A stretch of DNA of 64,000 nucleotides from NCBI GenBank assembly GCA_030765065.1, contig CM060985.1, positions 172,010,096 through 172,074,095 on the forward strand. Reading direction: 5' to 3'. A model generated the notes under the pieces. It was given only the letters and a program-made list of their open reading frames with translations, did not search any database and was not told the origin of the DNA. This DNA comes from Deroplatys truncata. Lineage: Eukaryota > Arthropoda > Insecta > Mantodea > Mantidae. A program made the position numbers and the translations under genes. Position 1 is the first letter of the stretch; the number at the start of each line of letters is the position of its first letter. Shown here piece by piece: positions 23,297 through 34,609 of this stretch.

Positions 23297-23396
23297 TGGA
23301 TTCAGTGGGTCTCAAAACATATATTTCCGGTGAAATCTCGGTATTGAATTTTTGGGTGGAATGCAATACTTCACTTACTATACGTAGTAGAGAAAT
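23297..23396 (+). repeat. Rep900 3' terminal fragment
   Basis: GGATTCAGTGGGTCTCAAAA to GTAGTAGAGAAA. It is probably the displaced right end of the copy that starts at 21341. Confidence 0.7.
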
Positions 23397-24128
23397 TAAG
23401 AATAAAAATTCTAAGGTAAACACCAAAACAATTCTTATCCCAAATATGTTTTTAATTTTGATGGCAACCATTCACAGCAGACTAAAGTACTATTACTGTT
23501 TTTACAATAAGCATGATCAGGTCCATATACTTATCACTAAGCAACAAAGAAAAAAGCACTGGCTTGGAATTTACATAAATATAACATTGTAAGTAATACA
23601 TAAAAGCTTCTATCAATTGTAAGTGCAATTGGTGGCTGTTCAAAGTGTTTCTCAACTACACTAACGGTTGTCAAAGTCAGAAAAATACACATTGCTACCG
23701 TTGCGACGGTCATTGTCGCAAACACACATTAATCGTTATCCCAAATATACTTCACTAGCTTGTCTACTCAAAATTGTTATTCCGCTTCTGCTAGTCTATC
23801 TGTCTGTCCCGGGACTCTAAAAGCTCACATATTTATATGCAACATCTCTGCGGGAGCGACCCGCGTATTATCAGCTAAGAAGAAACACCATCAATCTCTG
23901 TGCACAGGAAAAATTAACTCTCTATAGTTCCCTGGACTATATTCTCTCTAGATTACTAACCGAAGGAGCCTCGCGGCTTACCCACCAAAATAAAATACAT
24001 TTTATACTTAATGAAATCACTATTAACTCCATAGATTAATGCTTCATAAAACCTCGCGGTGTCCTCAAAACTGAATAATGTTTATGATCCACTGTTTAAC
24101 TAACCGTACCGCGATATCCCAAGGCATA
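23397..24128. other. no recognised gene
   Basis: Unassigned sequence before mariner copy 2. Confidence 0.4.
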
Positions 24129-25414
24129 CGAGGGCGGTCCCAGAAGTACCCGATCTGAGTATATATATAGCGGTTGTTGTTTCAAACAAATGACTGTGGT
24201 AGAAAGTACCATCCTTATAAAGCTATAGTTTGAAGTTTGACGATGCTACGTTGTTTAGTAATTGTCTGACAGCCATTAATAGTGAACTCTCTCAGCGAAT
24301 TTGTAAACATGGATAAAACTGGCCATCGTTATGTGATACAATACTTTCATTTGAAAGGTCTTAGTCCAACTAATATTTAAGCTGAGTTAGATTCTACTCT
24401 GGGGTAGTCTGCTCCTTCGTTTACAACAGTAAAATATTGGATGGCAGAGTTTAAGCGAGGCCGTAGAGCTGCCAAGACGAACATCGCAGTGGTCGACCAA
24501 GTGAGGTGGCCACGCCAGAAATTGTGAGGAAAATTCACAAAATGGTATTGGATGACCGACGACTGAAAGTGCGCGAGCTAGCAGACATCTTAGGTATTTC
24601 AAAAAGTGCTGTGCATCGCATACTGACTGAAAATGTAGACATGAGGAAGCTGTGCGCAAGATGGGTGCCGCGTTTACTCACAATGAAACAAAAGCAGCGT
24701 CGTGAGGATGTTTCAGTCGAGTGTTTGGCGATGTTTCGCTGTAATAAATCCGAGTTTTTGCGTCGATTCATAACCATGGATGAAACATGGGTCCATCACT
24801 TATACCTGAGACGAAGGAACAGTCAAAACAATGAATTGAAAGGGGAGAATCGGCTCCAAAGAAGGCAGTTCCATCTGCAAGCAAGGTCATGGCGTCAGTT
24901 TTTGGGATGCGCGTGGGATAATTTTCATTGATTATCTTCAAAAAGGAAAAACAATCAATGGGAGTATTATGCAAACTTATTTCAGCGTTTGAATGATGAA
25001 ATCAAGAAAACAACGCCGCATTTAGCGAAAAAGAAAGCTCTGTTTCATCAAGACAATGCACCAGTTCACACATCCATTATCGCCATGGCCAAAATCAATG
25101 AGTTAAAGTTCGAAATGCTTCCTCATGCACCCTATTCGCCAGATTTAGCCCCCTCTGATTATTTTCTGTTTCCAAACTTGAAGAAATGGCTTAGTGGTAA
25201 AAGATTTGCCAACAATGAAGAGATGAAGTTTGCAGTTGATGTCTATTTTGCAGAACTCGAGGGTTCTCACTATAAACAGGATATCGAAGCTATTTGAACA
25301 TCGCTGGGAAAAGTGTATCGAGCTGAAAGGAAACTATGTAGAGAAATAAAGATGTTTTATCCCAAACGTTTTGCGTTTTCTTTGTTAGATTGGGTACTTT
25401 TGGGGCAGCCCTCG
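24129..25414 (+). mobile_element. mariner transposon, copy 2
   Basis: 1,286 bp. Left TIR CGAGGGCGGTCCCAGAAGTA, right end TTTTGGGGCAGCCCTCG, TA at 24127-24128 and 25415-25416. Confidence 0.93.
24309..25349 (+). pseudogene. mariner transposase (DD34D), copy 2, inactivated
   Basis: ATG 24309 begins MDKTGHRYVIQYF. It has the same TAA at the NIKAELD position as copy 1. A good frame from about 24506 carries the helix-turn-helix (VRELADILGISKSAVHRIL) and the first Asp in FITMDETWVHH. Frameshifts and a small deletion follow, at about 24800 and 24870. A T-run near 24899 has 5 T where copy 1 has 6. The C-terminal frame holds LFHQDNAPVHTS and PDLAPSDYFLF. A frameshift near 25295 precedes the terminal TAA at 25347. 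It shares its start and end with the other two copies and is equally dead. Confidence 0.9.
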
Positions 25415-25416
25415 TA

Positions 25417-25810
25417 GGTGGTAACGAAGAACACACAAAAGGATAATGAGATGACCTCTGACATCCCCTAGGTATTAACAATAAATTACATAAATCATCC
25501 TACTTAGTGATGTGAATACTATTTTTCTTCAACAGTAGATCAGTAATGCCAGTCTACTTATCTAAGTTTAAAATAATGGAAGTGGACACAACCGCATCCA
25601 GCGGGAAAATTCCCCTGACTCTGCGGCCACGTATAAGGTAAAAGATAGGTATCAGCAGTGCGAAAAAAATTATCTGGTATCACGTCCAAGACTATGTAAT
25701 TGAATCCAACGAAAAGGCCTCTGTCAGCCTTTGATCAACAATGGTATCTGCATCCGGTGTTAGGCTGATATATCTCGGCCAATGTGTCTGTAACCATAAC
25801 TAAAAAAAAA
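25417..25810. other. no recognised gene
   Basis: Unassigned sequence between mariner copy 2 and Rep900. Confidence 0.4.
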
Positions 25811-26626
25811 TCTGATGCGTTACACTCACATGACTTTCTCTACTTTTGTACAAACTATTTTTACAAACGCTTATTCTCCATATGCTTCATGTTAATCTTA
25901 CTGTTAATTTTCTTGTAGATTCAAGGGGAATATGGTAGGTTTTAAGCGTTTAAGAGCTGGTTGCTATGTGGAGTATCCCATTCTCTTTGTATTACCAGGA
26001 CAAAATAAAATGAATAACGAATTCCTATTTGAGAAAAAGTATAAGTACTGGAAAATTCAAGGGAATAACAAGCAATATCTCGAAAATGGTTTACTCAAAA
26101 AAAAAAGAAAAGAATATGACATAAATTGTGTATTTTAACGCGATCTACATTTTTTGTGTAGTAAAATTTTGTGTATCTCTTATGGTTTACCAGTTATACA
26201 AAAGTCGTTCACAATGAAGAATACTTTTGGAGACATTTCCAGAAAATTCAAGATATACATTTTGTTTGTCATAAAAGTATCTTAAACATATGATATTTTA
26301 ATTAAAATCGTTAGAACCATTTTTGAGAAAATTAAAATTTTCGAAAAATGTTCCATGTAAAGGGTGATCTGGGGTGGGGGGGATTTTCTTGAAAACCTTC
26401 GTGTGGCATCTCTGGAAGATACTGAACCTAAATACAAAGTTTGGTGTTTATCCGACTGTTCGTTTCTGAGTTATGCTGTTCACAGACACACACACGGATA
26501 TGTTTCCAAAAATACTTTTTTTTTATTCAGGGGGTCTCAAAACATATATTTCCCGTGAAATCTCGGTATCGAATTTTTGGGTGGAATACAATACTTCCCC
26601 TACTTACTATAGGCAGTAGAGAAAGT
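25811..26626 (+). repeat. Rep900 copy
   Basis: Both ends present (TCTGATGCGTTACACTCACA and AGTAGAGAAAGT). The middle carries a small deletion compared with 17607-18492. Confidence 0.85.
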
Positions 26627-27660
26627 AAAAAAGCTAAAATGGTAAGTCTTCTGCGACAGTAAAACTGTAACAGTTCGTCCAGGTCATCCGATCATTCCTT
26701 GTATACAATTATTATAAATGCGTGACAGTATTTCTCAGGTATATAAACATTTGCCTTAAGCCACGGTTATAATTAATAACAATTTGAGAAAATGCTCCTA
26801 TCAGACATATTAGTTTTGAAACTTGTCCTAAAAGAAATCTAATGAGGGTAACTATATAATTCTATTAGTGTTCACATACTAATTAAGTTAATAATTTCAA
26901 ACGTGTATTTGAAATTATGTGTATTTCAATGTAGCTGTTGTAAGAGGGAAAGTGCTGGAAGCTCAGTGTAACAGGGTCATATAATGCACATTGCAGAAGG
27001 GAGGACTTGCATTTTCAACCTTAACAGTAGAAAGCCAATCCGAAGCAAGTAGTTTAAAGGTGACGCATCCGTGAAGTTTGACCAAAAATCTTGAAAAATT
27101 GCAAAATTATCTTTTTGCATGATAAATTAGTATGGACTTTAAACTTTATGAAAATGTATCACATGCATTTGTGGCATTTAAACCCTAAATTATGTGTTCT
27201 TTTAAATGCCCGTGTGCATGGTAAATATGTGCCACGCCTACAGAATTTTGTGATTCCGAAATTGCTATATTCATATAGTTTTCTAGGTTTGAATTTAGCG
27301 CTCTTTAGTGACAGGGAAATTTTGTTTTTCATTTCCTGTATGACAACCTGCTCAAAAAGCTTTTTTTGAACAAATGAATATGATTTATAGCGCATTTTGT
27401 GTTTACTTCAAACGAAATAAATACACGTGGTTTTGTTGATGCTGTGAAATATAGTTTGTTTAGTTGTTTTGGAGTTTTATTAGTTGTTTCTGCTTATTTT
27501 AGTATTATAGTTACCTATAACTATTATGCTATATTATAACTGACAGGCTTTATTATTTTTATGCTGCTAAAAATTAGAACTTTATAGTATTGTGTAATGT
27601 GCCTCTAGAGTGTAGCATTGAAATCTAGATAATTTAGCTCATATAACTGAGCTACTATGA
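26627..27660. other. no recognised gene; possibly 5' flank of the Mutator-like relic
   Basis: AT-rich and without a recognisable protein. The frame at 27091-27369 has no family resemblance. Confidence 0.35.
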
Positions 27661-28077
27661 ACAGACTGTAGACAAGAGATTAAGGGGAAGAAAACGCAAA
27701 GAAAGTTCAAAATGCTGAATTTCTAGTTGTAAAAAGATGGAAAAATGACAGGAAATATTGAGGAACCTGAAAATTCCACTCCACAAGAACCTCAAGCAAG
27801 TAAATCATTTCCATCTTCTGCTCAAGCATGTATTCCAACATCTAGTCAGAGAAAACGTCTACATTTTCAGGTATTAATGTATTGTGAAAATGCAGCTTCA
27901 GATTATACTCTTAAATGGAGATGACAGCTGCAGCTATACTGTAAAAGAGAACTATTAGCACATGCAAAATGTGATACACAACTATTTTGTCAGATGGAGA
28001 TTGTAAAACTTATAAGCACCTACAGGACTTGCAATATACGAGGCTAGTTCCAGAAGTACCCGTCCTGACGTATATAT

Positions 28078-28590
28078 TGTCGTAGCCTCTAAACAACTCG
28101 CTCAAGGGGGTAGAGCACTCGCTAAAAAAAGGTACCAGGTAGTTAACAAATTTAATAAGGCGAGGCCACGACAAGGGACGCAGCTAAAATGAAAATGCAA
28201 AATATTATTGGATATCTGACAAAAGGATACCTACATGGTTCAGAATGGGAGAAAGGAGCTTTATACTATCGTAAATGAAACAGGAAAGATCTGGATGGTA
28301 AGGGGTTTATTAGATAAAAGAGGATACATTACCTATCTCCTAGCCGCATGGCTGTCGGGCGAGGCCGCCATACATGCCTGTATGGAGAGAGCGTAACACC
28401 ACGTCCTGTCCGGTTCGCCTCTACTCACTGACTGACTAGCCAAAACCCAAACCACGCTATGCTTACCGCGTGGGGGACGCCAACTAAACTACTACCGCCA
28501 TCTAAACTACTACCCCCACCACTCTTACGTAATCTCCGATCCAGGTGACCAACGGACACGTATGCACTAACAATGCCTGCATACGCCACA
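28078..28590. mobile_element. solo LTR with 4-bp target duplication, inside mariner copy 3
   Basis: Begins TGTCGTAGCC and ends CATACGCCACA, so it has TG...CA ends. ATAT flanks it at 28074-28077 and 28591-28594. Removing it and one ATAT restores the mariner 5' region seen in the other copies. Confidence 0.8.
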
Positions 28591-28662
28591 ATATAGCGGT
28601 TGTTGTTTCAAACAAATGACCATGGTAGTAAGTACCACCCTTATAAAGCTTAAGTTTGAAGT

Positions 28663-29785
28663 TTGACGATGCTACCTTGTTTAGTAATTGTTTGGCAGCC
28701 ATCAATAGTGAACTCTCTCAGCGAATTTGTAAGCATTGCTAAAACTGGCCATCGTTATGCGATACAATACTTTCATTTGAAAGGTCTTAGTCCAACTAAT
28801 ATTAAAGCTGAGCTAGATTCTACTCTGGGGGAGTCTGCCCCTTCGTTTACAACAGTAAAATATTGGATGGCGGAGTTTAAGCGAGGCCGTACGAGCTGCC
28901 ACGACGAACATCCCAGTGGTCGACCAAATGAGGTGACTACGCCAGAAATTGTGAAGAAAATCCACAAAATGGTATTGGATGACCGTCGACTTAAAGTGCG
29001 CAAGCTAGCAGACATCGTAGGCATTTCAAAAAGTGCTGTACATCGCACACTAACTGAAAATTTAGACATGAGAAAGCTGTGCGCAAGATGGGTGCTGCGT
29101 TTACTCACAATGGAACAAAATCAGTGTCGTGAGGATGTTTGAGTCAAGTGTTTGGCGATGTTTCGCTGCAATAAAGCCGAGTTTTTGCGTCGATTCATAA
29201 CCATGGATAAAACATGGGTCCATCACTTCACACCTGACACGAAGGAACAGTCAAAACAGTGGATTAAAAGGGGAGAATCAGCTCCAAGGAAGGCGAGGAC
29301 AGCTCCATCTGCAGGCAAAGCCATGGCGTCAGTTTTTTTGGGATGCGCGTGGGATAATTTTCATTGATTATCTTCAAAAAGGAAAAGCAATCAATGACGA
29401 GTATTATGCAAACTTATTGCAGTGTATGAATGATGAAATCAAGCAAAAACGGCCGCATTTAGCGAAAAAGAAAGTTCTGTTTCATCAAGACAATGCACAA
29501 GTTCACACATCCATTATTGCCATGGCCAAAATCAATGAGTTAAAGTTTGAATTGCTTTCTCATGCACCCTATTCAGCAGACTTAGCTCCCTCTGATTATT
29601 TTCTGTTTCCAACGTTGAAGAAATGGCTTGGTGGTAAAAGATTTGGCAACAATGAAGAGGTGGAGTTTGCAGTTGATGGCTATTTTGCAGAACTCGACGG
29701 TTCTCAGTATAAACAGGGTATCGAAGCTATTGAACATACCTGGGAAAAGTGTATCGAGCTGAAAGGAGACTATGTAGAGAAATAA
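28663..29785 (+). pseudogene. mariner transposase (DD34D), copy 3, least damaged
   Basis: The frame is open from 28663 to 29142 and covers the whole helix-turn-helix half (RYAIQYFHLKGLSPTNIKAE, then SGRPNE). The usual MDK start codon is changed. One TGA at 29140 follows the REDV stretch. After that the frame is open again with FITMDKTWVHHF, in which the Glu after the first catalytic Asp is Lys. A T-run at about 29332 has 7 T instead of 6 and shifts the frame. The last 122 codons (29417-29785) are intact, with LFHQDNAQVHTS, ADLAPSDYFLF and the TAA stop. Only a few lesions separate it from a full frame, so it is the youngest-looking coding copy here. Confidence 0.9.
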
Positions 29786-30649
29786 AGATGTTTCTTCCCA
29801 AAATTTTTGTGTTTTATTTGTTAGGTCGGGTACTTATGGGACAACCCTCGTATGGCGATAGTGAAATAAAAACAAAATACCATGTAGCTAAGAGGTTAAG
29901 TACAGACGTAAGAAATTTGGTAAAGGAATGAAAGACAAATGGAGTCACTTTGGATGGACAGAAGTTTGGAAGCTTGAAAGAGGATACAATAGTAAAATCC
30001 ACAAACTGTTGTAGAGAGGCCATTAAAGAAGTGTCCTAATGTAGAGCATATTAAAACAGCAATATATGCTACTGTGTATCACTGCAGCTCAACAGACACT
30101 AACCCACAACACTATAAATGCCCTGGAAGCTCAAATTCCTGATGTTTTTAAAATGACACCATTGTAAATGGCGAGGCGATTCCACCACATAATAGCTCCA
30201 CAGTAAAAACACCACTAACAACCCAAGTAGTTCAAAAGCTTATCCCTATCTTTCAGAAACCAGCAAATGAGGAAGTGTTGAAGAGATGTGCTGCAGGGAA
30301 AACTCTAAATTCCAATGAGGCATCTAATAAAAAAAATAATGTGGTCTAAATGTCCAAAGAATATTTTTATTTCAAAGAAAAAGAAAACCATTTTGGGGTC
30401 ACAAAAGCATTATACCAATTTAATATGCTAGTAAAAAACTCAGCAAAGAACCTCACAGTCTTCAATTCAGACCACTTACAAAGAAAATGAGTCAAGTAAG
30501 GGACCAACATCGAGTGTAGAGAAGCTTGAAATCTGGTCGACATTCCTCAAAGTCTTCCCGGAGGAAGCTATGCCTCTCTAAGATTGCTGCAGAGAAGCAG
30601 AAGAAGGATGAGGGTCCAACTTATGGAGCTGGTTAATTTTAGGAGATTT

Positions 30650-31828
30650 GAAGGTCATACATACTAACATTTTACATGTTCAAATTTTAAAAAATGTTTT
30701 CTCGAAAACTTTCAGCACTTTGACATATGGAAAACGTAGCACCCGATGCAATTTTCTATATTTTTGTTTCAAAATGTTGTTATAATATCTTAAAACCCCA
30801 TTAAATGGAATGGTCATATTACTTTTTTTTTTAAAAAAGGTCCCTTAATTTTCAGCAAAAAATAAAAAAAATTGATAACGTCACTATTTTCTGAATAATG
30901 CATAAAGAAACATCTTTTCTTTGACAAATGAAGGTTAACAAACAATATAAAATGACATCATTTTATATGTTTATTAACTATAAATAGTGGAAGTTTAAAT
31001 GGGAAAAATTAAAGTGCATCATGTGCCTCATTTAGCCCAGTAAATTTACACACTATAAAATTAGTATTTCAATAACCACACGAGCTAGAAGTAGGTAATT
31101 TTTGCAGAAACATCACTCTTATTGTGTGTAATGACTGGTATAAATTTCAGCCAGATAGCAGATATAGTGTGGAATTTCCAAGTTTCACAGATGCACCACC
31201 TTAAGTTGCAGATGTTTTGTGTATATGAGAAGTGAAGCCACGCTAACATTATTGTAACCGTTAGGAAATTACTTCCGGTGCAGTAGTGGATGTTCGTTGT
31301 GAAATGTAGATGCATAAGTAATGTATTATTTACTGCGAATGATGTAGGAAGGCAAGTTAAAGTATAACCACTAATACATAAAGACTACAAGGAGGGGGCA
31401 GATATAGTTATTATGTGCGTGTGACAATCAGTTACAGTGTTGTAAGCCAATACTTAGTATATTTCGGACCTAATATAATCGTAAGCCTAAGTATAAACAG
31501 CTTTATTGAACCTACACATATAATGGGGAACACGAACCAATTTGCTGTGTAAAGTATATTAAGATAACTCTATAACAAAAGTACTAACGTGCAACAGTTA
31601 ACTTACATTGTTAATATTTCCACAATGGTATACTCACAAACATAACTCCTCACCCTGCCAGGAGATATGTGCTTCCGTTGCTGAGTTTTATTAACAGCCG
31701 GAGCAATCAGAACAGTAAACCAAACTTAAAATCAAGTAAATTTGTTACAAAGTAAGTAAAATTGTAACAAATCAAACACTGAAGCCTTAACTAGGAAGCC
31801 CAATAAATGAATAACATAAAGCCAAAAA
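30650..31828. other. no recognised gene
   Basis: AT-rich sequence; the first 300 bases may be the 3' flank of the Mutator-like relic. Nothing else is recognisable. Confidence 0.35.
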
Positions 31829-32690
31829 TCTGATGTATTACACTCACATGCCTTTCTCTACTGTTGTACAAACTATTTTTACAAACGCTTATTCTCCATA
31901 TGCTTCATGTTAATCATCGAAATTTTAATCTTATTGCTAATTTCTTGTAGATGCAAGGGGAGTTGGTAGGCTTTAAGCGAGAGTCAAATATTTTAAGAGG
32001 TGGTTGCTCTGTGGAGTATTCCATTCTCTTTACATTACCAGGACAAAAAAGATATTTGACTATCGCTTAAGGCGTACTATGTTCCCCTTGTTTTGTAATT
32101 GCAAGGGCAATATAGAAATACAGTAGCCTTTAAGCACAGACATATCCCTTAATAGCTGGTTGCTTATGTGCAGCACCATTCTCTTTGCCACAGATTAATA
32201 CTCTTTGCATATCCAAGACAAAAAAATGAATAACGAATTCCCGTTTGAGAAAATAAGCATTGATAAATTTAAGGGAATAACAAGCAATATCTCGAAAATG
32301 GTTCACTCAACAAAAAAATGTATATGACATAAATTGTGTATTTTAATGCGATCTACATTTTTTGTGTAGTAAAAGTTTGTCTATCTCTTATGGTTTACCA
32401 GTTATGCATAAGTCGTTCACAATGAAGAATACTTTTGGAGACATTCCCAGAAAATTCGAGATATACATTTTATTTGTCATGAAAATATCTTAAACATATG
32501 ATATTTTAATTAAAATCGTTAGAGCCATTTTTGAGAAAATTAAAATTTTCCAAAAATGTTCTATGTAAAGGGTAATCTGGGGTGGGGGATTTTCTTGAAA
32601 ACCATCGTGTCGCATCTCTGGAAGATACTGAACATAAATACCAAGTTTGGTGTTTATCCCACTGTTTGTTTCTGAGTTATGCAGTTCACA

Positions 32691-32728
<38 letters not shown>

Positions 32729-32856
32729 CATGTTTCCAAAAATGCTTTTTTTGGACTCAAGGCGTTTCAAAACATGTATTTCCGGTGAAATCTCGGTATC
32801 GAATTTTTGGGTGGAATACAATACTTCCCCTACTTACTATACGTAGTAGAGAAAGT
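31829..32856 (+). repeat. Rep900 long copy with internal rearrangement
   Basis: Both ends present (TCTGATGTATTACACTCACA and AGTAGAGAAAGT). Around 32040 the mid-section restarts with an inverted TTTGACTATCGCTTAA block, as in the composite at 1680-2424. CA tract at 32691-32725. Confidence 0.85.
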
Positions 32857-34045
32857 AAAAAAGCTGTGTAAATGGCAGAAACACTAAGCGCCAAGAAATG
32901 CGCATGTCGAAAGGACATCTATAAGAAGTTTAGAGAGTAAGACAGTAAGCTATTTTATATCTAAAAGAAAACTGAAGCAACAATGAGCGCAAGAGAGAGC
33001 TGAAGCATATTAAGGTATAAATTAAAACATTTGAAGATTACGCCTATCTATATACGCAACGTAAATTTTGTTTATATAATAGCATATTTATTAAGGATAT
33101 TTAAGAGCGCCCTTTTTCTAAATAATATCTTTATCAAAGAAGATCACAAGCGAAATGCATATGCGTAAATCTTAAGTTTAGTGTCTTTATGAAATAGCAC
33201 ATGGAGATGTATTCCGCTTGTTCTCTGATTTCGCAAACAAAGACTTTGTTATCACGTATGTTTTAATTCTTCATATGCATGTACTGGAAACTCTATTACA
33301 CGTGTATTTCCGGTTGGAACACGTGATAAATATAGTCCTTTTAAATGGAGTTTTATTATTGGATTGGTTTCTTGCTAAACGGAGTGGATGAGAAGTGTAA
33401 ATGCAGTAACGCCAAAAACAAGTAAATACAGATGTGGCAATTGCTGCAGTAAGTGCTTAAGGCAATATATATATATATATATAAATTAAAATATAGGTGT
33501 CCAGAAATATATGAAAACCCAGCAATGAGACAAAGCATTAAATGGTTCATCTCACCGCAAAGCAAGTCCTTATCGCAGCCCACATCCGGGAGAATCGCTC
33601 AGAGCCGTAAGAAGCGGAAGTTAAAGTGCTTGTGTACTGTATGTCGTAAATGAACCTTCTATTTTAATTAAATAAAAGACATAAAAACTGAAAAATGAGC
33701 GATAAAACGTTAAAACAAAGTGATCAAATTAAGGAACAAAAGTGGTCACGTTCAATAAGTACTGTAAACGGCTGAAAGAAAAAGTTGAGGAATTAAAATA
33801 TACAATGAAGTAAGCAGAAAAGCGTAATGAAGCAAATGATACACAGTGCAAGGCCAACAGACGACCACAACACATTTGATTATTTCGATCACAAAAAAAA
33901 ATTAATTAATGAAGACCTTATACCCAAAAATTGCCAAGACTGCAAACATCTCATTAAAAGGCAATTAACGAGTCTCAATTAATAAACAAAGGAATCACAG
34001 CAGCTTATTTAAATGTAACAATGAATACTGAGGTAAAGTAAACTT
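32857..34045. other. unassigned, many broken frames
   Basis: Short, charged, Lys-rich broken frames (for example near 33695-33900) suggest a very old coding relic, but I cannot assign a family. A short (TA)n tract lies at about 33466-33483. Confidence 0.35.
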
Positions 34046-34605
34046 CAGGGAGAACTAAAAAAACTACGAACCGGCTGCGCGATGTTTTTCCTGTCCGCGT
34101 CCTCGGCGCTCGCTGCCGTCTGCCGCTATCATGGAAAGGCGCCGATGAAACCATAAATTTTTAAAACTATTTTTAAAGGCTTTACTTACCAACTTTATGA
34201 AAGGAGTTGCTAAAACTGGCCACCGTCGTTGTACATACATTTTTGGCACCTCTTTAGGAAACTATCCATCACTCGCCGTAGTTCACGTTGAGAAATGCTG
34301 ACAATTTCCTGGCGGATATTTTGTTTTAATTCTTTCCATTGTGTGTGGGTTTGTCTTGTACACTTTGTTTTAAGTTACCCCAGAGATAGAAATCGCAGGG
34401 GGTTAGGGCCACAAATCTCTACTAATAATTCTGTCCTCAAACACACTTTCGTAAAGTTGTTAAGTAAAGCCTTTAAAAGTAGTTTTAAATATGTTGTATG
34501 GTTTCATTCACGCCTTTCTATGATAGCGGCAGACGGCAACGAGCGCCGAGGACACGAACAGGAAAAACATCGCGCAGCCTGTTTGTAGTCTTTTGGCTCC
34601 CGCTG
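34046..34605. mobile_element. fold-back Tc1/mariner-superfamily element, copy 3 (560 bp)
   Basis: CAGGGAGAACTAAAA on the left, with GGCTCCCGCTG on the right next to TA (34606-34607). The left arm is the inverted transposase 3' region and reaches inward to CCTCAAACACACTT. The right arm is the matching terminus. It is a compact, non-coding fold-back derivative. Confidence 0.75.
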
Positions 34606-34609
34606 TATA

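Larger units (their letters stand above)
28039..29850 (+). mobile_element. mariner transposon, copy 3, carrying a solo LTR
   Basis: Starts CGAGGCTAGTTCCAGAAGTA after TA (28037-28038) and ends GGGACAACCCTCG before TA (29851-29852). Without the 513-bp LTR and its 4-bp duplication it would be about 1,295 bp, like the other copies. Confidence 0.92.
27741..30630 (+). pseudogene. probable Mutator-like transposase relic, split by mariner copy 3
   Basis: Left of the mariner, an open start reads MTGNIEEPENSTPQEPQA, a low-complexity Pro/Ser-rich beginning, and decays before 28036. Right of it, frames contain KYHVAKRLSTDVRNLVKE (29875-29931) and VKTPLTTQVVQKLIPIFQ (about 30200). A segment with CAAGKTLNSNEASN and MWSKCPKNIFISKKK (about 30290-30370) follows. 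These resemble the C-terminal half of insect proteins carrying a Mutator-like transposase domain, which share the order RLS...V, N-x-NE and WS-x-CPK. Stops and frameshifts are frequent. Assignment is by remembered motif order only. The N-terminal part could belong to something else. Confidence 0.55.
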
